A stretch of DNA of 8,094 bases from Flavobacteriales bacterium (GTDB lineage: Bacteria; Bacteroidota; Bacteroidia; Flavobacteriales_E; Vicingaceae), in the NCBI GenBank assembly GCA_002402165.1, contig NVVI01000002.1, forward strand, positions 69,691 through 77,784, given 5' to 3'. The translations under genes and the position numbers were made by a program. Position 1 is the stretch's first letter. Each line of letters begins with the position of its first letter. The notes under the pieces are model-generated. The model was not told the origin of the DNA and searched no databases. It was given only the letters and a program-made list of their open reading frames with translations. Positions 6,224 to 8,094 of this stretch are shown piece after piece.

Positions 6224-7732
6224 CTAATTCTTAAAAGGCTCTAAAAAATCTATTAAAAATTCTTTTACTTTAGTGTCCGTTAGACTAGTCATTTCAAATT
6301 CTCCTAATATTTTATTTTCTTTTTTCAGCATAGGATTAAGCTGTTGACTGATATAATATTTATTATTTATACGCTTCCCCTTAAATGTTAAGGAAGCTAA
6401 TGCTACATATTTAGACGAGTTAGGATTTACTCCTTTTTCCCCAATAGAAACATTAACATAAGAGTGGTTATCTTTTAATTCTCTTGATTCTACGTGTTCA
6501 TTAGAAAATACTGAAAGCCCATACTTAAATGAATCATTATTCTCACTGAACTCCTTAATATAATTAAAACAATAATTTTTAATATGAGTATTAATTTCTT
6601 GCATTCCTTTTTTAAGCAAAAACTCCTCAAAATTAGCAGGAGTAATAATTTGAGTAATGGCATTAGGGTAGGCATTGGTAAATGCTTTGGTTATCTTTCC
6701 TTTCCCTTTTACATTCCATTTAAACTCATAAGCAAAAAGCTGCCCATCGGTTTCTTCAATATAATCTACCTCTTGTTGTGCTTGGGTTCTCCAAAAAAAA
6801 CGGTTTACCCATTTACTATGGTAATCATTAAATTTCATTCGCTCTGCAATCATAAAGTTTTCCCACAATGCTCCCATATCTTGCCTTAATTCTACTTGCT
6901 GAAAATTGGCTATTAATGCGTTTCTTATTCCATTGTCATAAAAATAAATTTTTCTAGTTTTCTTTAATTCGGTTCTTAAATTCCGATTAAATGTACCTAA
7001 ACGAAAAACAATAAAAGCTTGTTCTAACAATTGAATATAGGTTTCAACAGTTTTGCTGTCTAACCCTGTGGTTTGCCCCAACTCATTATAAGAAACTTGA
7101 TTTCCTACCTGAAAAGCCAATGCTTGCAACAATTTTATGATTTTATCACTTTTCTGAATTTTATTCCATGTCAACAAATCCTTGTATAAATAACTATCGG
7201 ATAGTTGTTTTAAAATTTCTTTTTCATCACCTTCTGCGGTAACAATATCAGGATAATAGCCATAAACTAATCGGTGTTTTAACAAGCGTTTTTCTTCCAA
7301 TAAACCATGATGATTAACCATTTCTTCAAAAGAAATCGGGTACATCTTATACTCCCATTTTCTACCTGTTAGTGGTTCTTTTACTTCGTTTGCCAATTCA
7401 AATGCAGATGAACCTGTAACAATAAGTTGAATGTCTTTTATTTGGTCGGTTATTAATTTGAGTTTTACTCCAATATCTTTTATTCGTTGGGCTTCATCTA
7501 TTACCAAGATTTTAGCACTCCCAAATTCTTTTTTAAAACCAGTAGCACTAGGATTATCAAAAATTGCCCTAACGTCTTTTTCATCTGCATTTAACCATAA
7601 TACATCTTCATAATCTTTAATAAAATTTTGCAATAGGGTAGTTTTTCCTACTTGTCGAGGACCAATTAGAACAATTGTTTTGCCTTTAAAAAGCTTTTCC
7701 TTTATATTTTTACTTAATAAACGAGTAATCAT
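6224..7732 (-). CDS. AAA_14 / DUF4143 ATPase with extra C-terminal extension
   Basis: This 502-residue protein is an AAA-type ATPase of the common but poorly understood AAA_14/DUF4143 family. Residues 17-140 hold the ATPase core: Walker A GPRQVGKT (24-31), Walker B ILVIDEAQ (75-82), sensor segment LIVTGSSA (103-110) and an arginine-containing PLTGRKWEY. A winged-helix-like segment is at about 195-245 (SYNELGQTTGLDSKTVETYI). The DUF4143 part at about 190-370 includes EVDYIEE and YEFKWN; Glu321/Asp323 and Glu336-x-Lys338 resemble a PD-(D/E)xK nuclease core. Family members, as I remember them, usually end near residue 375 here; this one continues for 126 more residues with no recognised domain. 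It is likely an accessory gene, and its cellular role is unknown. It follows the repeat leader and ends tail-to-tail with the XRE gene. Confidence 0.9.
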   Translation of the reverse strand: MITRLLSKNIKEKLFKGKTIVLIGPRQVGKTTLLQNFIKDYEDVLWLNADEKDVRAIFDNPSATGFKKEFGSAKILVIDEAQRIKDIGVKLKLITDQIKDIQLIVTGSSAFELANEVKEPLTGRKWEYKMYPISFEEMVNHHGLLEEKRLLKHRLVYGYYPDIVTAEGDEKEILKQLSDSYLYKDLLTWNKIQKSDKIIKLLQALAFQVGNQVSYNELGQTTGLDSKTVETYIQLLEQAFIVFRLGTFNRNLRTELKKTRKIYFYDNGIRNALIANFQQVELRQDMGALWENFMIAERMKFNDYHSKWVNRFFWRTQAQQEVDYIEETDGQLFAYEFKWNVKGKGKITKAFTNAYPNAITQIITPANFEEFLLKKGMQEINTHIKNYCFNYIKEFSENNDSFKYGLSVFSNEHVESRELKDNHSYVNVSIGEKGVNPNSSKYVALASLTFKGKRINNKYYISQQLNPMLKKENKILGEFEMTSLTDTKVKEFLIDFLEPFKN

Positions 7733-7760
7733 AGTGCTAAAGTAGTGAAAATATTGCTAA

Positions 7761-7782
7761 AAAGGCCTTTAATTTAAAATTA
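7761..7782. repeat. Two adjoining AT-rich palindromes in the ATPase leader
   Basis: AAAGGCCTTT (7761-7770) is a perfect 10-base palindrome. It shares its last T with TAATTTAAAATTA (7770-7782), which has 6-base arms around a single A. They sit between the 32-bp repeats and the ATPase start. They could be protein-binding sites or weak hairpins; there is no following T-run on the minus strand that would make a convincing terminator. Confidence 0.35.
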
Positions 7783-7867
7783 ATTCCGAAAATTCATAGT
7801 TTTTTACGGAACTTATTCCGAAAATTCATAGTTTTTTAGGGAACTTATTCCGAAAATTCATAGTTTT
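7783..7867. repeat. Three tandem copies of a 32-bp repeat upstream of the ATPase gene
   Basis: Units are at 7783-7814, 7815-7846 and a truncated third at 7847-7867 (21 bases). Each begins ATTCCGAAAATTCATAG. The first two differ at one base (ACGGAA versus AGGGAA), and the third is identical as far as it goes. The first unit carries TTCCG (7784-7788) and its complement CGGAA (7807-7811), able to form a small stem. On the minus strand each unit reads as a mini-ORF whose TGA stop overlaps the next ATG. The array lies just after the stop of the nitrilase-like gene and about 50 bases before the ATPase start, so it is part of the ATPase leader. Confidence 0.85.
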
Positions 7868-8094
7868 CAGTTTATCTCAAACTCATCTCCATCTAAACTT
7901 AGTGGGAACTTGTCTCGCCAAGCGTTTAACTCTGTTAACGATAAGCTGGATGTTTCTGTAGAGGAAATCTTTTCTTTAGTAGCAGTAATCATTTCTCCCA
8001 TAAAATTAATAATTGCCGAATTACCAGTATATGAAAATTCGTTTCCATCTTCTCCAGTTCGGTTTACGCCAACTACATAACATTGATTTTCTAT
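7867..8094 (-). CDS. Nitrilase-family amidohydrolase, omega-amidase (YafV-like) C-terminal part, 5' partial
   Basis: The frame is open from the right edge to the TGA at 7869-7867, giving the last 75 residues. The first visible stretch, IENQCYVVGVNRTGEDGN, followed by FSYTGNSAIINFMGE, matches the region after the catalytic cysteine in carbon-nitrogen hydrolases close to E. coli YafV. The end, LNAWRDKFPLSLDGDEFEI, matches the usual C-terminus of that subgroup. YafV-like enzymes hydrolyse the amide of 2-oxoglutaramate and similar keto-acid amides, and have been linked to methionine salvage by transamination. The Glu-Lys-Cys catalytic residues lie outside the window, so activity cannot be judged. 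The stop overlaps the last base of the third 32-bp repeat; the ATPase gene follows on the same strand after 134 bases. Confidence 0.88.
   Translation of the reverse strand: MENQCYVVGVNRTGEDGNEFSYTGNSAIINFMGEMITATKEKISSTETSSLSLTELNAWRDKFPLSLDGDEFEIN

Noticed and set aside
6605..6620. AAAAAAGGA directly before the internal ATG of the ATPase as a ribosome binding site
   Set aside because: It touches the ATG with no spacing and Bacteroidota rarely use Shine-Dalgarno sequences, so it is not evidence for a separate gene by itself.
7783..7867. Repeats of about 32 bp considered as a CRISPR array
   Set aside because: The units are directly adjacent with no spacers, only three copies exist, and no cas genes are present.

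Overview
The window is AT-rich DNA from a member of the Bacteroidota, probably a flavobacterium-like organism. Two independent lines point there. One secreted protein ends in the gliding-motility-associated (CHU_C, type B) sorting domain and another in a type A sorting domain; both are used by the type IX secretion system, which is confined to this phylum. There are also promoter-like TAnnTTTG boxes and no purine-rich ribosome binding sites. Genus cannot be given from the sequence alone.

Layout. Plus strand, 1-3034: the 3' end of a large PKD-repeat surface protein (1-912), then a two-gene unit made of a free methionine-R-sulfoxide reductase (960-1445) and an Ig-like surface lipoprotein (1442-3034), joined by a 4-base stop/start overlap. 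Minus strand, 5874-3035: a small secreted protein (5485-5874) followed 5 bases later by an 814-residue M43 metalloprotease exported by T9SS (3035-5479); a good Bacteroidota promoter lies upstream of the pair. A 108-bp divergent intergenic region with a short palindrome separates this pair from a small XRE-type regulator on the plus strand (5983-6219). Minus strand, 7732-6224: an AAA_14/DUF4143 ATPase with an unusual 126-residue C-terminal extension. Upstream of it is a leader with three copies of a 32-bp tandem repeat, then the 3' end of a nitrilase-family (omega-amidase-like) gene running in from the right edge (7867-8094).

How the parts may work together. The most interesting pair is the small protein and the M43 protease. 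The protease has no recognisable cysteine-containing propeptide between its signal peptide and its catalytic domain. The small secreted protein immediately upstream begins with a Cys-Gly-x-Met segment resembling the propeptide start I remember from related Bacteroidota M43 proteases. This suggests, as inference only, a latency peptide supplied in trans. The second item is the 32-bp repeat leader before the ATPase: read on the minus strand it is a chain of ATGA-overlapping mini-ORFs. The reductase and the omega-amidase-like enzyme could both serve methionine salvage, but they are far apart and on opposite strands. The XRE gene and the AAA_14/DUF4143 gene are typical accessory genes. No RNA genes, transposases or CRISPR arrays were seen, and no stretch longer than 300 bases lacks a gene.
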